The notes: a model not told the origin generated them from the letters alone. Numbered from the stretch's first letter, positions 46,801 through 58,992 are shown. The stretch is 64,000 nucleotides of DNA from Amoebophrya sp. A120 (GCA_905178155.1 CAJINV010000005.1:7934515-7998514); one strand, 5' to 3'. Numbers and translations: made by a program.

Positions 46801-49800
46801 TTGGCAGCATTTGTATTGCATACCTTTCCAATACAAACATTTCCCGTCTTGCATATCTCAGCATCACAAATTTTCCATGCTGAATAGCTGATATTTGTGT
46901 TGCCAAGGGGACCAACAGCAGCCGGGCCTGTTATGCACAAGGCACCTTGCGCACCTAGATTCTGCATCAGAAAGGCTCGCAATCCTTTCATGCAAGACAA
47001 AAAGCTTTCATTTGGAAACTTTGCATGAGAAACTTTTGCAAATTCAGGGGTGGGGGCATTCTTCATTGTAATAGGCCCGGATGCATGTCCAAGGCTCCGG
47101 AACGCGACCTGGCACATGTCCTTGAAGATCTGCAACTGTTCCCTGTTCGCAGCACTCTCCTCCCGGTCAAAGTGGCAGTACTCGGTAATCTTTTCGAGTG
47201 ACTGCGAAAAGCCCATTTGCAACAACGACTTCCGCATGCAGCCGGCGTGGATGGCTTTTCCGCCCTTTATGGATTGCAGAAGCATCGTACTAGTATAAAT
47301 TGCATTACAAATTAGCCCAGCATTAGAAATTGAATTTGTAATGCTGAATTACATTGACAAAGAGATTTGTAATGCATAAATGCAATTACTACGAGTACGA
47401 TACTTTTGCACAGGATACACTTCTTGTTGTCGCAAATCATCAGCGGGTTCTTGTCGTACCCAAAGGTGAAGTTGCAGCACGAGCACAAGAAACGCTTGTC
47501 GTACATCAGCTGTTGGACCTGTTCCGGATATCCTGAGCAAAAACGTCCCCACCCCATAGCTGTCATGCAATTCTGCATGCTCAACATGTCTCTCATGTGG
47601 AGCCCCATGCGAAGCATTGTCTAGTTGTGTTCTGGAATTTGTGATGCTCGAACCAGCATGATGGACTACATCTGTGATGCTGCTGAACTAGCTAAACAGC
47701 ATTACGCTACGAGCCCAAATTTCTCATGCGCAACAGCCAAAGTTTGTTGATTTGTCTAGCAGATTTCCCATCTTGACTATGGGGTGGAGGCTTTTTTACT
47801 CAAGATACCGGAGTCAAGTTGTTTTGCTGTTGGTTATTCAAGGCCGTGTTGTTTTTCGACGCCATCTTCATTTTCATCTTCATTTTCGACGCTATCAAAT
47901 GCAAGTATGCCTGGGTCTGGAAACTTGTGATGCATGTCAGTGGACAGAAAGCGCACTGTAAAGCACCGCCAAGCATGACAGATTTTCTCGCGATTCTGTG
48001 TTGCGTATTCCGCATGAGAAACATCGTTTTTGCATGACAGACAAGAGGAGGTCTTCCGATGGCCCTACGCAATACAGAGTTCAGAGTCATGCCAAACTAG
48101 CATGAGAAGTCTCGAAATCTTCCAGACCCAGACATATTTGAAATGCATAGACGCAGTAGCAGTCGCATTCTCCATGGCCTCCTTTTCTTCCAGCAACGCC
48201 AAGACGTCTTTCGTGGTATCGTAGTACCGGGCCATCTATCATGTGCAAAAGTTGTATCGTACTCGTACTATTTGATGCAAATATGCATGATAAATCCTTA
48301 TCCTAAGGTAAAACAGCATTACAAATTGCAAATTTGTCATGCTAGGAAAATTTGTATTGCTATTCCTGCTAGTACGATGCTTTTGCACTGCATACCATCT
48401 TGCGGTCCGGCTCCCCCTGCTCCTGCGCGGTGTTGCAATCCGCGTCCTTCGCGGCAACATCAACCCGATGCGTCGTTATCACGAGAAAAAAGTCAAAGTG
48501 TTACAGTTACACATTGGATTGCAAGCTCAGCATGACAGACAACCTCTGTCATGCCCGAAATGCTTCCGAGCTTCATTTCATTCGTGTTTTCCCTTATGGT
48601 CTGCGCATTGCAAGTTTTCCCTCTCATGCAGAGGAAATTTGTGTTGCTGAATTTCCAACAAATGATGTGTAACTGTAAGACTTTTTTCGTGGGATAGTCG
48701 TGGTTTCCTCGATAGTAGTCGTGGTCAACAGCGTCTTCTTTTCCGATGATTTTTTGCAGCTTTTACTCGTCGTCGTCCCGTTCGGGCTCGCGGACGGTGT
48801 GCAGTCTTCGCGGCTGCCTTCAATGATCGGACTCAGCTTCTTGTCCATGGACTCGTTCAACATGGACGGAACCCCGTTGTCGAGAAACTGCGGTTCCAGC
48901 TGGTCAACACCAGCACTGGGCGTGGTAACACTATTTGCAGCACCTGCACCGGGTGGAGCCTTGAAAAGCACCTTGTTTTTCTTCTTGTTCGTCTTCGCCA
49001 GCGTTAGGCGTTCTTGCAGAGAGTGTTATGACAGTGCACCTCTCCCCCTCCTCCTTCTTTGTATGACATGAACGGCAATACAAGCGTCAGCAAGAGTGCC
49101 GGTTTTGCATGACAACTTTACACTGGAGTGTAGTAGTGCTAGTTGGGCTACCAGGAGAACTTGTCATGCACACAATGCCAGCATAAGGCAGCGACTGGAT
49201 TCGGGGTTTTGCATGACAAAGGAGGGGGAGATGGAGTCGTGCGCTGTCATAAATCTGCAGAGAGGTTCAACACGTTTTCCTCATCTTTGTCGATATGCAG
49301 TGCAAATATGTCTGGGTCTGGAAGAGTCGGGGCTTGTCATGCACATTTTGCATGACCCCTGAGGTCTGTGATGCAGCTGGTGCTATGATCACAGATAATT
49401 TTTTGAGAGCTTCTTGATGCTAATTACGCATGACAAATGCCCTCTCCGCGTGCCAAGAGCTGACTCCTCGTCTTGCTGCTCATGCAATACACATGTTTTT
49501 GGAATCCAAATGCAGCATCACAAGTTACATCCTTCCAGACCCAGACACTTTTGCACTTGATAGTCGACCCCGTCAAACAGTCCCATCTCGGAGTCCGGCA
49601 TCAGCGAAATCTGCACCGCACCACCGGTATCCTGTGCAAAAAGTTATTGTACTCGTAGTGATTGCATTTATGCATCACAAATCCCTTTCTTAAGCTGAAA
49701 CCGCATGACAAAGTCCATTTGCAATGCTGAGCTAATTTGTATTGCAAAACCACGAGTACGATAGTACTTTTGCAATTCATAACCAGCGTTACCCTTAGCC

Positions 49801-52800
49801 TGGACCAACGGAGCCGCTGCTGGTGCGGGGGTGGTATGATTCGGGCTCCCAACGATCCGGTTTTTGTTGTTCGGGCCAGACTTGGATTCCGCCATACTGA
49901 TGGAGGACCGCTTCTGTTTTTTCGAGGGGTGATGGGCTTTTTCATCCGATGAAGTTTTGGTTTTCATCTCCTCTTCATTGTCCGAATGATCGAGATTCAA
50001 CACGGCGTTCTTGTCGTTCATTTTGCCCTTCTTCGCACCACCATTGTTCAGCGTGGCCAGAACTGGGGTCTTGTCAGCATTCTTTTCCACCTCTTCTTCA
50101 TCGGATGACTCCGCTACGTTAATCTTCTTGTTCCGCTTGAGCTTCTTGAATGCTTTGTTATTCAACGGTTTTTGCGGTGACTTTCTCGGGATCGAATTCG
50201 TAGCAAAAACTACCGGTGGGGAAGTGATGATTTTTGTTTGTTTATTAGCACCACCTTCCGTGGTCGGAGAGACGGAGAGGTTTTCACAGGGTTTCGTTCC
50301 CACGTCGTTCCCCGGCGGCGGGACAGAGCACAGTTCGTCACCCACTTGTTCTTCCAGAGCAGCGCCGTTATTCGGCTGATCTTTAGTGCCATCGGACGTT
50401 GTGGTCGCAAAAGGGGAACTAGTACCCGCAGCCGACTGTTCTTTTTGTTCTGCAGCAAGAACATCGGCGTGGTCTTTCATTTCCTCATCCTCGTCGTCAT
50501 GGACCACGTTTTTGTTATTCTTCCCTCCTTTCTTCCCCCGTCCCTTGGTACCTTTCGCTTTCGCCTGCGCAGCGGGTTTTTTCTTCTCTCCCGATTTCGC
50601 CGTGGCACCTTTGGACGCAGTGGCTTTCTTCATTTTGCCCTTGTTTTTACCAGAGGTAGAAGTGGTCGGCTCACCATCTGGTTGCTGATCATTCTCATTG
50701 TTGTTTTCCACTTCTTGTACTACTGCCCCACCAAGAGCAGAAGAAGTGCCCACAGTTGTTGTACTAGTACCCACGATAATTTCCTCCCCAACTACCGGCG
50801 TCGCGGCGCTGCTAGCCGGCTCGACATCGTACTGCTTCTTTTCGTCCACCGGAGACGCGAAGCGAACGTGTTTTTTGTCGTGTTTCTTCTTGTCGTTTTC
50901 AGCATCATGATGATCATTTTTCGCAGCAACAGCAGCTTCATCGGTTTCTTTTTTATCAACTTGTTTCAACGACGAGTGGTCATCTGCACTTTTCAACGAA
51001 GTCGGGTTGATGTTCTTTTGCAACTCTACTTCCGCGACGGGAGCGACTTCAATTTTGTTCAGTTGTTCTGCTACGATTCCAGCTGAAAGAACTCCACCCA
51101 GGTGGACTGCAGCAGCTGCTGCCGCCGGTTCCTGTTGAAAAGCGTCGGTCATCTCTACATCTTCATGTCCGACGTCATTCGCGGCATTGCTGTTGTTTTG
51201 TTCCTTGTTTTGTAGTTCTAGCGCCAATTTCTGCTCAAGGGCACTGTCCTTCAACACCTGTTGACTCAAACCATCAGCACTCGGAGTGTTGAACACCGGC
51301 GTGCAGTTGTGGTCCTCCTGTTCTGCTCCTTGCTGGACATTTTTACTACCAGTACCAGCGTGAACCCCCAAAGCCACCACCTGCGAGGCTATGTTGAACC
51401 CGCTCACGTGCTCCACGCCCTGCCCCACGCTGTTCTGCGTTTTTTCCAAATCCTATCCTGAGTAAAAACGTACCCACGCCAGAGTTGTAATGCAGATTTG
51501 CAAAGGCAGGAAGACTTGTAATGCGCATCCCCATGAGAGCCATTTTCAGTCGCGTTTTGGAATTTGTGATGCTGTGAACAGGATGAGCAGATGAATCTGT
51601 GATGCGGCTGCACTTGCTAACCTGCACTACACTGCATAGTGCCACTTGTCATGCGTGACTCACAAAACTCCTACGTTTGTGTTGCAAAATCCTCATCCTG
51701 ACTCTGGTGTGGGTACGTTTTTACTCAGGATAAATCCACCTCCAACGTCATGGGCGGAACCGAGGACGAGCGGTTACTGTATGCATTGCAAATATGTCTG
51801 GCTCGTACAGGATGCAAACTTGTGATGCGCATTTGACAACACACAAAAATCTCTCATGTAGAAGGAGCAAAAGATGCCCGCTTCCTGTCACCAAAATTGG
51901 GATTAGGATTAGGCAATGTGAACGATAATTCTCGAAATCTGCGATGCTAGGGCTTCCATGACAGACCTGCTGCGTCATGCAAAAGCAGCATGACAAAAAT
52001 CTGCACTCTTCCAGACCCAGACATATTTGCGTTTGATATGCTGCTATCGATCATCATTCCGCCAGAGGAAGCATTGGCGGAGGAAATTTCCGATCCCTGA
52101 ATCAACGACTCCGCACTGCCCGGGGGGTTGAACGACGATTCCGGTTGAGAAACAACGAGACCGGGGTAGTTGTTGTTACCAGAAGCTGGTGCACCCGCAG
52201 CAGCCCCCAACCCCGCTAAACCGGAAGACGCCTGCGACAGAGAGGAGGCAGACGCGAACAGGGAGTTACTGTTTGTAGCACCCGTTTTGTTGTTATTCCT
52301 CGCCCCCCCGCCCAGAGAACTTCCCGACCCCAACAACCGTCGCCCCGCTTTCGGCGGCAACATCGGTTTTTTCTCGCTGCGGTTGGAGCAACTGTCCGAT
52401 GCAACGGAGGACGCAGTTCCACCTCCAAACGGGTTATTTTTCGACTTTTTCGACCCCACCAGCCGGCTGCTCGCTTTTCCGAAGGATTGGAAGGACAACG
52501 CCCCGTGGATGGAACTGTTTTTTCCGATGGAGGAGACTTCCGCAGAGAGAGAGGACAGCGGGGTCATGGAACCTCCAACTTGTTCCTGCTTGTTCGCACC
52601 TATCAAATACAAACATGTCTGGGTCTGGGAGATTGTCATGCTAGTCTGGCAGGACTCTGAACTCTGTATTGCGTGGCCGCGAAGATGAGCTCCTCTGGTC
52701 TGTCATGCAAAAATGCAGTTTCTCACGCGGAGTACGCAACTCAGAACCACGGAAAAACTTGTCATGCTGGGTAGCGCAATAGTACAATGTGCTTTCTATT

Positions 52801-55800
52801 CCCTCTGTTGCATCACAAGTTTCATCCAGACCCAGACATATTTGCAGTCCATAGCACCATCACTGCCTCCCGATTGATGTTCTTCCGACAGTTTCTTCGC
52901 CTGTTCCTCGATCTGTTTCTTAAATTCCTCGTTGTTCCGAAACGACGCACTCATTTCGTCCGCCAGTTTCGCAATCATCGGCGAGCCCTGCGGAGACCCC
53001 TCAATCATCGCAGACTGCTCCAAAGCGTAGGATTCGTCCAACTTGCTAAGCGCAGCCGGGTCCAGTTTCATGATAGAGGGGGCCGGAGACTGGTCGACGA
53101 CGCAACCGTCAACATTATTTTCTTGCAGCGAACTGAGGTTTTCATCGTTGTCGTTCCCTTTATCCCCCTGCTTCGAAAGAACGCTGAAATTGTTGCTGGA
53201 CTGTTGGCTGTTTTGACCCGAGAGGAGAACATCACAGCGTTCCGCATCATTCAGGGACTGCTGCTGCTGGTCGACGACCGAATTGGAATTTTCCTGCTTG
53301 TTGTCAACAAAATTATCCGAAGAACCCAAACTTCCGCGCACTTGTTCCGAATCCCGCTTCTGTTTCTTTGCAGCTTTTTCCGGGCGGAGTAGTTCGGTGA
53401 AACCGGAAACATTGTGGGAGGAAATGGTGTCGTCCATATCTTCCTCGGACTCCCGTTCAATCCGTTCGTTACTGATATTGACGTTCATGTTGATGTTGAC
53501 GTGGTCCTCGCGGTGGTTCAAATTGTTTTTCTGCTCGACGAGCGCCGCGGAGGGGGCGAAGTGGAGTTGGACTTCATCTACTACCTCCGTGGTCTTCTTC
53601 AGTGAGTGTTCTTCCAGGACATGCTCTTCATTCTTCAACGCCGCGACCAATGGGACAGAATCGGCAGGAGCAGATTTCTCGTCGATCTTTTGACGTTCCT
53701 CATCGTCCTTCGCCTGTAGTAGTTCGGAGGCAATTTGTTGATTTTGGTTCTGTTTCATCTTGACGTCGTTTTCATCTTCTTTCAACATGTCCACATCCTG
53801 GTCGTCCGCCACGACAGCTGGAGCATTCGGAACTACTTGCAGCTGCTCTTGCTCAACATCGACATCGACATCATCCGGGGTACTTTTATCATTTTCGTCT
53901 CCCTTCTTTTCCAAAACCACGTCGACGGCTTTGATATTACCCTCTACTTCGGACGAAATCTTCGCGGAGGATTGTTCTTGATCATGATCTTCCCCTTCGT
54001 CTACCTTCTCGCCAACCGCAGCAACATCCTTCATCTCCACGTCCTGGTCGAACTCCAGGGAGTTCTCGACGACGGGCTTGGGTTCATCACCAGAGCAGCC
54101 TTCGACATGATCTCCCTGCACGACGCCCACCGCTGCGGGGGAAGAAGTCTTGTTTTCTTCTTCGTCCTTTTTCATCATGTCGGTCGGCTGGTCCGGGTGG
54201 TCCTGTTCCCGTTCTTCTTGTTCCACCTCCATCGCGTCCTCAGAAGAAGTACCCTCCGCCTTCTTCTCCACCGGCGCCTCCAACGACTTTTCCATATGAA
54301 CCGCAAAAGGAAAAGCATCGCACTCGTACAAATGCATTACAAATTTCCTCAGCATGAAAAATAAAATTTGTAATGCGGATTTGCCTTAAAAACAAGATTT
54401 GTAATGCATGACTGCAATACGAGTACGATACTTTTGCACAGGATATTCCAACAAGCTGTGCAATTCCAGCACCGAATGATCGTCCGAGCTGTCAAGAGCA
54501 GCTTGCTGCTGCTGCTCCACCACATCGGATGAGCAATCATTGTTGTTGTCCGGTTTATTTTTCGACTTCGACTCCTCTTGCTGTTCTGACAGGTCTTGTT
54601 TTTCGGACAAAGCAGCACTTTCATGCTGTAGGGAATCACCGCTTTGTTCTTTCAGGTTGCGACTCTCGTCCATCACCTGTAGGTTGTTGCTCATCATGCT
54701 TTCCGGCTGCTGGTGCACCATGCTCTGGCTCGTCCCAACTGCAACATCGTTAACGTCGCTCACCTCGGACTGCAAGAACATCAGCGCGTTGTGATCCTCA
54801 GACTGCTCGGATTGCAGCAGGATTTCGGAGCCGAGGGCAAACGAGTTGTTGTCGCTCCCAGCAAGAACTTGTTGTTCTCCAAACTGCGCAGAGCTCGCGT
54901 TACTGCCGTCGAGCAGGGAAGGAGCCACCGGTTGGGAAGGAAAGGGGTTGTGGACTTGGTATTGTTGATCAACATCGGCATTATTTGTACCTCCATTCTC
55001 CATCTCCTCTTCTTGTTCCGGCACAACAACGCCATTAGAATCGTCCGAGTGCTTAAACTTCAAAATCTTCCGGGCCGGCACCCCCTGGTTCCGTTTGTAC
55101 ACGTCCATCTGGGGGAGCATGGACTTCGATTTGTTCGATTGTTGCGAGAGGAAGTTGTCACTGTTTGCGGATCCATTTCCGGACGAAAAATTCGAGTTCT
55201 GGCTTTCCACGTACATCTCCTGCAGGTACTTTTTCACCTTTCGGGAGTCGTATCCTATGGAAAAACATCCCCATTCCATAGCTGTCGTGCAGATCTGCAT
55301 GCTCAAAATGTTTGTCATGCGGAGCCCCATGAGAAACATTTTCTAGTCGTGTTTTGGCTTTTGTAATGCTCCAATCAGCATAGTAATGCTTCTGAACGAG
55401 CTAAACCGGATTCCACTAGGAGATCAAACTTGTCATGCGCAACAGCCACAGCTGGCTGATTTGTGTAGCAGATTTCTCATCTTGACTATAGGGTGGGGAT
55501 GTTTTTACGTAGGATAAATCGACCGTCGTTTTCATGTTCTGCTGCTCAAAGGGCAAAAAAGGAAAAGAACTGTTCACCTGCGAATTGTTGCCAGCACTGT
55601 GCGGACCGCCAGAGGACGCCTGAGAGGACAAAAGCGCCTGCGAAGAGGTGGATCCGAGCTGCAATTGCTGCGAGTTATTTTGTTGCTCCGATAATTGTAT
55701 GAACTGCAAAAGTATCGTACTCGTAGAAATGCATTACAAATTGACTTAGCATTACAAATTGAATTTGTAATGCGGATTTGCCTTGAAGCAAATATTTGTA

Positions 55801-58800
55801 ATGCATAAACGCAATTAGTACGAGTACGATACTTTTGCACATGATAAATTGTTGCGACGAGATGAAGAAGTTGTTCGAAACTTGACTCATCGGGAACGCT
55901 TAACTTATCAGGAGGAAAAAGGTCCCCACCCCAGCTTGTTATGCAAATCTGCATGCCAAAAAAGTTTCTCACGCGAAGCCCCATGAGAAACATTTTCTAG
56001 TCGTGTTGTGGAGTTTTCGCGTCTATAACCAGCGCGATATGCTAGATCTGTGATGCTGCTGCGCAGTACCTCAACAGGATTACACTACGAGGACAGACTT
56101 GTCATGCGAAACAACCAAGGCTGGTTGATTTGTCTAGCAGATTTTCCATCTTGACTCTGGTGTGGAGACGTTTTTACTCGGGTTATGACTCGACTGCGTT
56201 TCTTGCTGGAGGTGCTCGGGAAACTCCACTCCAGGCTTGTATTTCTCCATCAGTTCAGCTTCCTTCGCTTTGAACGTCTTCGCTAACCCTAGCACCTCGT
56301 CCAAGTTGGCGAAGGGAAACAGCTTATCCTGTGCAAAAGTATCGCACTCGTATTGCGATCATGCATTACAATTTTTTTTCTGAAAGCAAATCCCCATTAC
56401 AAATTTAATTTCTCATGCTGAGGAAATTTGTAATGCATTTATACGAATACGATACTTTTGCAATTCATAGAGCTTCTTCGATTTTGCCCGTTTGGCGCCC
56501 TCCGAAACGACTTTCTCTTGCAGGTACCTGAAGTATAGTTTTTGGAAAACGAAAACTTAACTTGTCATGCCGACCACTGGAACGCATGGCAGGTAACTAC
56601 TCTACTAGACTACCTTCGCGAATGCAATTGCAATTCAATATGCGTTACAGCAACATCGAAAGACAAACGAAGCCGCCATTTTTCTATACCATTCCCGAAA
56701 CGCGTAGTACTTGGTGCAGGTGTGGTACCACAACTGCTCGCATTTCCGATCCGAAAACAGGGCCGTAAATTCTTCCTGACTGCAATTCGCCTGGGTCCAC
56801 GGGGCGGTTGTGATGCCGGCCTTCTATGCATTGCAAATATGTCTGAGTCTGGAACGAATAATGCAAGATTTCTTATGCTCGGCAAGCATGAGACTCTGAA
56901 GCTTGCCATGCTCGTCACCCAAAAATATCACGCTTCCGTCATGCAAGAGCGCGCTTTGTCATGCAAAATAGACAACACGTAGCACGACCTCAGAAACTTG
57001 TCATGCTGCACAGTCAGTTGTGTCGCTAACCAGCATCACAAGTTTCCAGATGACCCAGTAGAGGACCTATTTGCATTTGATACCTTCTCCAACCAGTCAA
57101 ATTTCATGTCGAAATCGCGGTCCCAGTCTATCGCAAGAAAAAATAAGTGTTACAGTTACACATTGTCATGCAAGACTGGCAACAGAGACAACCTTTCTCA
57201 TGCAGGAAATGCTTCGGAGTCTCGTTTCCTTCCTGTTTTGTTTCCCTTATGATCTTCGCATTACAAGTTTTTTCTGCCACACAGAGAAAATTTGTGATGC
57301 AGAAACTCCAACAAAATTGTAAGTGTAAGTAACACTTTTTTCTCGTGATACAGTAGAACGGGCGATTAATGTTGCGTTTCAAGGGCGCGCCTGTAATTTG
57401 AATTTCTGATGTGTTGACAATAATTTTGCAAGACAATAAATCATCTATGCACGTCCCCACCTCTAGCATCTCTAAGTGCATCATTTGCAAGGCAAATCAG
57501 TCATTGAAATTTATCCAAATTCTAGTACCGCCAAACCCCGCGTCCTCCTCCAATTCTTGACTCATGGCGGGAAAGCAAATTTGCGCGACGCTGGCGTCGA
57601 TGTAGTTTTCCCAGGAGGGAAGAGTTGCCCAGGCGTTTCCCATTTCCTCTATGCATTGCAAATATGTGTGGACACGCCTGGAAGATAAAACTTGTGATGC
57701 TGCTTAGTTTGTGAATTGTGGGAAGATAGACCACACTGCAAGACGCAGCCACGCACGACAACGACAAGTTATTCCTGGGCCCTCCTGTCCGTCATGTTTC
57801 GCTTCCCGCATGGCAAACTGCGCTTTTGCATGACAGGCAAGAAGAGGCTCGTGATTTTTTTTCTGCTCACGCATTACAGCTTCAAGATCAAGAGTCATGT
57901 GAGACAAGCATGACAGACTTGCACTCTACTTCCAGATGCCCCAGACATCATATTCACAGTGGGTATCCTCAAACACGGTGGTATCCAGATCGTTCTGCAT
58001 GCACTGGAAAAAGTCGGCCATTGTGTTCTTGTCGCAAAAGGACAAAGTTTTCAGCTTCGCGAGCAACTCCCCGGTGAGGCGCCCCTTCTCAAACTGCTCT
58101 TCCAGGAACTGGAGGGCGAAGCTGTAGTAGTTTTGACAGGGTTCATTAGGTCGTGGTTATGCATGACAAACTGCATTACCCGAGCGGAACACGCATCACA
58201 GTATTAAATTTCAAGCAGTACAAGTAAATGAAAATAGCAAAAATACTATACTTCTTGAAGCACAGGCACTCCATAAACGCAACCGACTTCTTATCTCGCT
58301 GTCCCTCCTTCGGCATCTGCGGGTACAGTTGCTTCTCCAGAAAGTCCTCGTCGAGCTCCGACTCCGTCTCCAACATGCTCTTGCTAGTATAGAAGAGTAG
58401 AAAAAGCAGTTGAAAATGTTTTGTCATATGCATGAAATCAACCCATGTAAAAATCAACGATCTCTATTTTGATTTCAACCTGACATCACAGTTCTTTCTA
58501 CGGCACAGAGCAGCAACTTGCGCCGGGAATCAATCGAGAAAAAACAAAGTTATACGATTATGCGTGCAACCTGCACAGTCGCAAAGTTTCGTAACTGTGC
58601 GTGATGGCTGTAAATGATGTAACACTTTCATTACGTCTTTTCTTTTATCTAGCCCCGCTAAATTATAAAACCTTTTCGCAACATCTTTCAAAATATTCAC
58701 AATCATGCAACAACTTTTTCTTCCATTCATACAGCATCACAGCGGTCAAATCTCCATTCGTCGCGATGTCCTCGTTCACCTCGCGCTTCAAAATTCCCCA

Positions 58801-58992
58801 CGGCGCGCTTAGGAACCAGAACTTCTTCTTCCAGTCGATGTTGGCGACGTCGAATTTTTCATCGATGTACTTCTGTTTCTCTGCATCCGTGTGCGGCTCC
58901 TTGTTGGCGGTCCCGGGGACCGCGGTCGTCCGGGGGTCACCGGGGTGTAAGACTTCCGACATGGAGGTTTTGATGCGAACTTGGCTGTTCAA
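43827..58992 (-). CDS. Very large protein (about 2,500 aa) with low-complexity core and PHD-like zinc cluster
   Basis: Start 58992 (or in-frame Met 58962), stop 43827-43829. About 27 introner elements plus GT-AG introns at 58380-58670, 58122-58251, 57391-57528, 56528-56689, 45444-45610, 44386-44585 and 44244-44292. Frames were checked across nearly all junctions (for example ELHSLLE|KSLEAPVEK, TTVD|SRKVKKYL, EVD|LEKTQNS). N-terminal about 380 residues are conserved-looking and Trp-rich (KKKFWFLSAPWGILKREV, NRPFYWDRDFDMKFDWLEK). A central region of about 1,600 residues is Asn/Gln/Ser- and acid/Lys-rich. Near the C-terminus is a Cys/His cluster (FLCSCCNFTFGYDKNPLMIC, then NKKCGKAIHAGCM, then YYCGECTFDF) of PHD or extended-PHD type, followed by FMLGDVVFVKLKKK, reminiscent of a PWWP/Tudor-like strand. 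Inference: nuclear chromatin-associated factor. Confidence 0.65.
43867..44180. mobile_element. Introner element, family A, diverged
   Basis: Repeat GCTTG/GCTTA. Removal joins RDSGK|HVHDEIR near the C-terminus of the large gene. Confidence 0.85.
44244..44292 (-). other. Very short GT-AG intron (49 bp)
   Basis: Minus-strand ends GTGCGA and AACAG. Only this choice joins RPQSR to AVWDYYLGLAGDL in phase. It is the shortest ordinary intron I propose in the window, so the call is tentative. Confidence 0.5.
44624..44902. mobile_element. Introner element, family B
   Basis: Repeat TTTTC (44619-44623, 44903-44907). Removal joins NMNMK|KYREKVS. Confidence 0.92.
44982..45243. mobile_element. Introner element, family A
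   Basis: Repeat AGGGT/TGGGT. Removal joins EELMTQ|CSWHSSK. Confidence 0.92.
45444..45610 (-). other. GT-AG intron with internal tandem duplication
   Basis: Ends GTACTA and TTCCAG; join CYE|VAYLLYN. Contains two near-identical copies of a unit of about 34 bp (ATACTATCAGGCAATAGGTT...) at 45475-45541. Confidence 0.7.
45729..46072. mobile_element. Introner element, family E
   Basis: Repeat GCTTC (45724-45728, 46073-46077). Removal joins NFPKL|CPAVVVG. Confidence 0.9.
46132..46399. mobile_element. Introner element, family A
   Basis: Repeat TGAGT (46127-46131, 46400-46404). Removal joins VFVKL|KKKTLGD. Confidence 0.93.
46437..46686. mobile_element. Introner element, family A
   Basis: Repeat AAGGG (46432-46436, 46687-46691). 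Removal joins KMPF|MLGDVVF. Confidence 0.93.
46770..47073. mobile_element. Introner element, family L (single copy here)
   Basis: Ends TATTACAATGAAAAATGCC / GCATTCTTCATTGTAATA; repeat GGCTC/GGCCC. Removal joins HASGP|LKETAPY. Confidence 0.9.
47268..47417. mobile_element. Introner element, family D
   Basis: Repeat CCCTT/CACTT. Removal joins DNKKC|GKAIHAGC, completing the zinc-ligand cluster. Confidence 0.92.
47529..47807. mobile_element. Introner element, family B
   Basis: Repeat CCGGA (47524-47528, 47808-47812). Removal joins NNLTPE|QVQQLMY. Confidence 0.93.
47893..48149. mobile_element. Introner element, family A
   Basis: Repeat GACGC (47888-47892, 48150-48154). Removal joins ATATAS|KMKMK. 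Confidence 0.93.
48237..48394. mobile_element. Introner element, family D
   Basis: Repeat CCATC (48232-48236, 48395-48399). Removal joins PDRKM|ARYYDTT. Confidence 0.92.
48477..48696. mobile_element. Introner element, family F
   Basis: Ends TATCACGAGAAAAAAGTC / GACTTTTTTCGTGGGATA; repeat GTCGT (48472-48476, 48697-48701). Confidence 0.92.
49024..49255. mobile_element. Introner element, family J (single copy here)
   Basis: Inverted words TTATGACAGTGCAC / GCGCTGTCATAA and TCTCCCCCTCC / GGAGGGGGAGA; 9-bp flanking repeat TGCAGAGAG (49015-49023, 49256-49264). Simple one-copy removal would shift the frame, so the splice points are unresolved. Confidence 0.75.
49294..49562. mobile_element. Introner element, family A
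   Basis: Repeat GTCGA (49289-49293, 49563-49567). Removal joins FDGVD|KDEENVL. Confidence 0.93.
49628..49781. mobile_element. Introner element, family D
   Basis: Repeat ACCGG/ACCAG. Removal joins KGNAG|GAVQISL. Confidence 0.92.
51454..51732. mobile_element. Introner element, family B
   Basis: Repeat AATCC (51449-51453, 51733-51737). Removal joins LEVDL|EKTQNSV. Confidence 0.93.
51780..52038. mobile_element. Introner element, family A
   Basis: Repeat TACTG/TGCTG. Removal joins MIDSS|NRSSSVP. Confidence 0.9.
52601..52853. mobile_element. Introner element, family A
   Basis: Repeat GCACC (52596-52600, 52854-52858). Removal joins GGSDG|ANKQEQV. Confidence 0.93.
54296..54445. mobile_element. 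Introner element, family D
   Basis: Repeat TTCCA (54291-54295, 54446-54450). Removal joins HSLLE|KSLEAPV, linking two exons of about 0.8 and 1.4 kb. Confidence 0.95.
55251..55516. mobile_element. Introner element, family B
   Basis: Repeat AGTCG/AATCG. Removal joins KTTVD|SRKVKKY. Confidence 0.92.
55698..55846. mobile_element. Introner element, family D
   Basis: Repeat AATTG (55693-55697, 55847-55851). Removal joins ISSQQ|LSEQQNN. Confidence 0.93.
55906..56185. mobile_element. Introner element, family B
   Basis: Repeat TAACT/TGACT. Removal joins TQSSQ|AFPMSQV. Confidence 0.9.
56325..56469. mobile_element. Introner element, family D
   Basis: Repeat CAGCT/GAGCT. Removal joins KSKKL|FPFANLD. 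Confidence 0.92.
56825..57082. mobile_element. Introner element, family A, diverged right end
   Basis: Repeat CCTTC (56820-56824, 57083-57087). Removal joins DWLEK|AGITTAP. Confidence 0.9.
57129..57350. mobile_element. Introner element, family F
   Basis: Repeat CAGTC/CAGTA. Removal joins NRPFYW|DRDFDMK. Confidence 0.92.
57650..57965. mobile_element. Introner element, family A, diverged
   Basis: Repeat TCCTC (57645-57649, 57966-57970). Removal joins TTVFEE|MGNAWAT. Confidence 0.88.

Noticed and set aside
50011-54364. Several plus-strand frames of 120-280 codons opposite the large gene
   Set aside because: Antisense shadows of the long Glu/Asp/Lys/Gln-rich exons; rich in Leu, Val, Phe and Ser by codon complement, with no start context or splice support.
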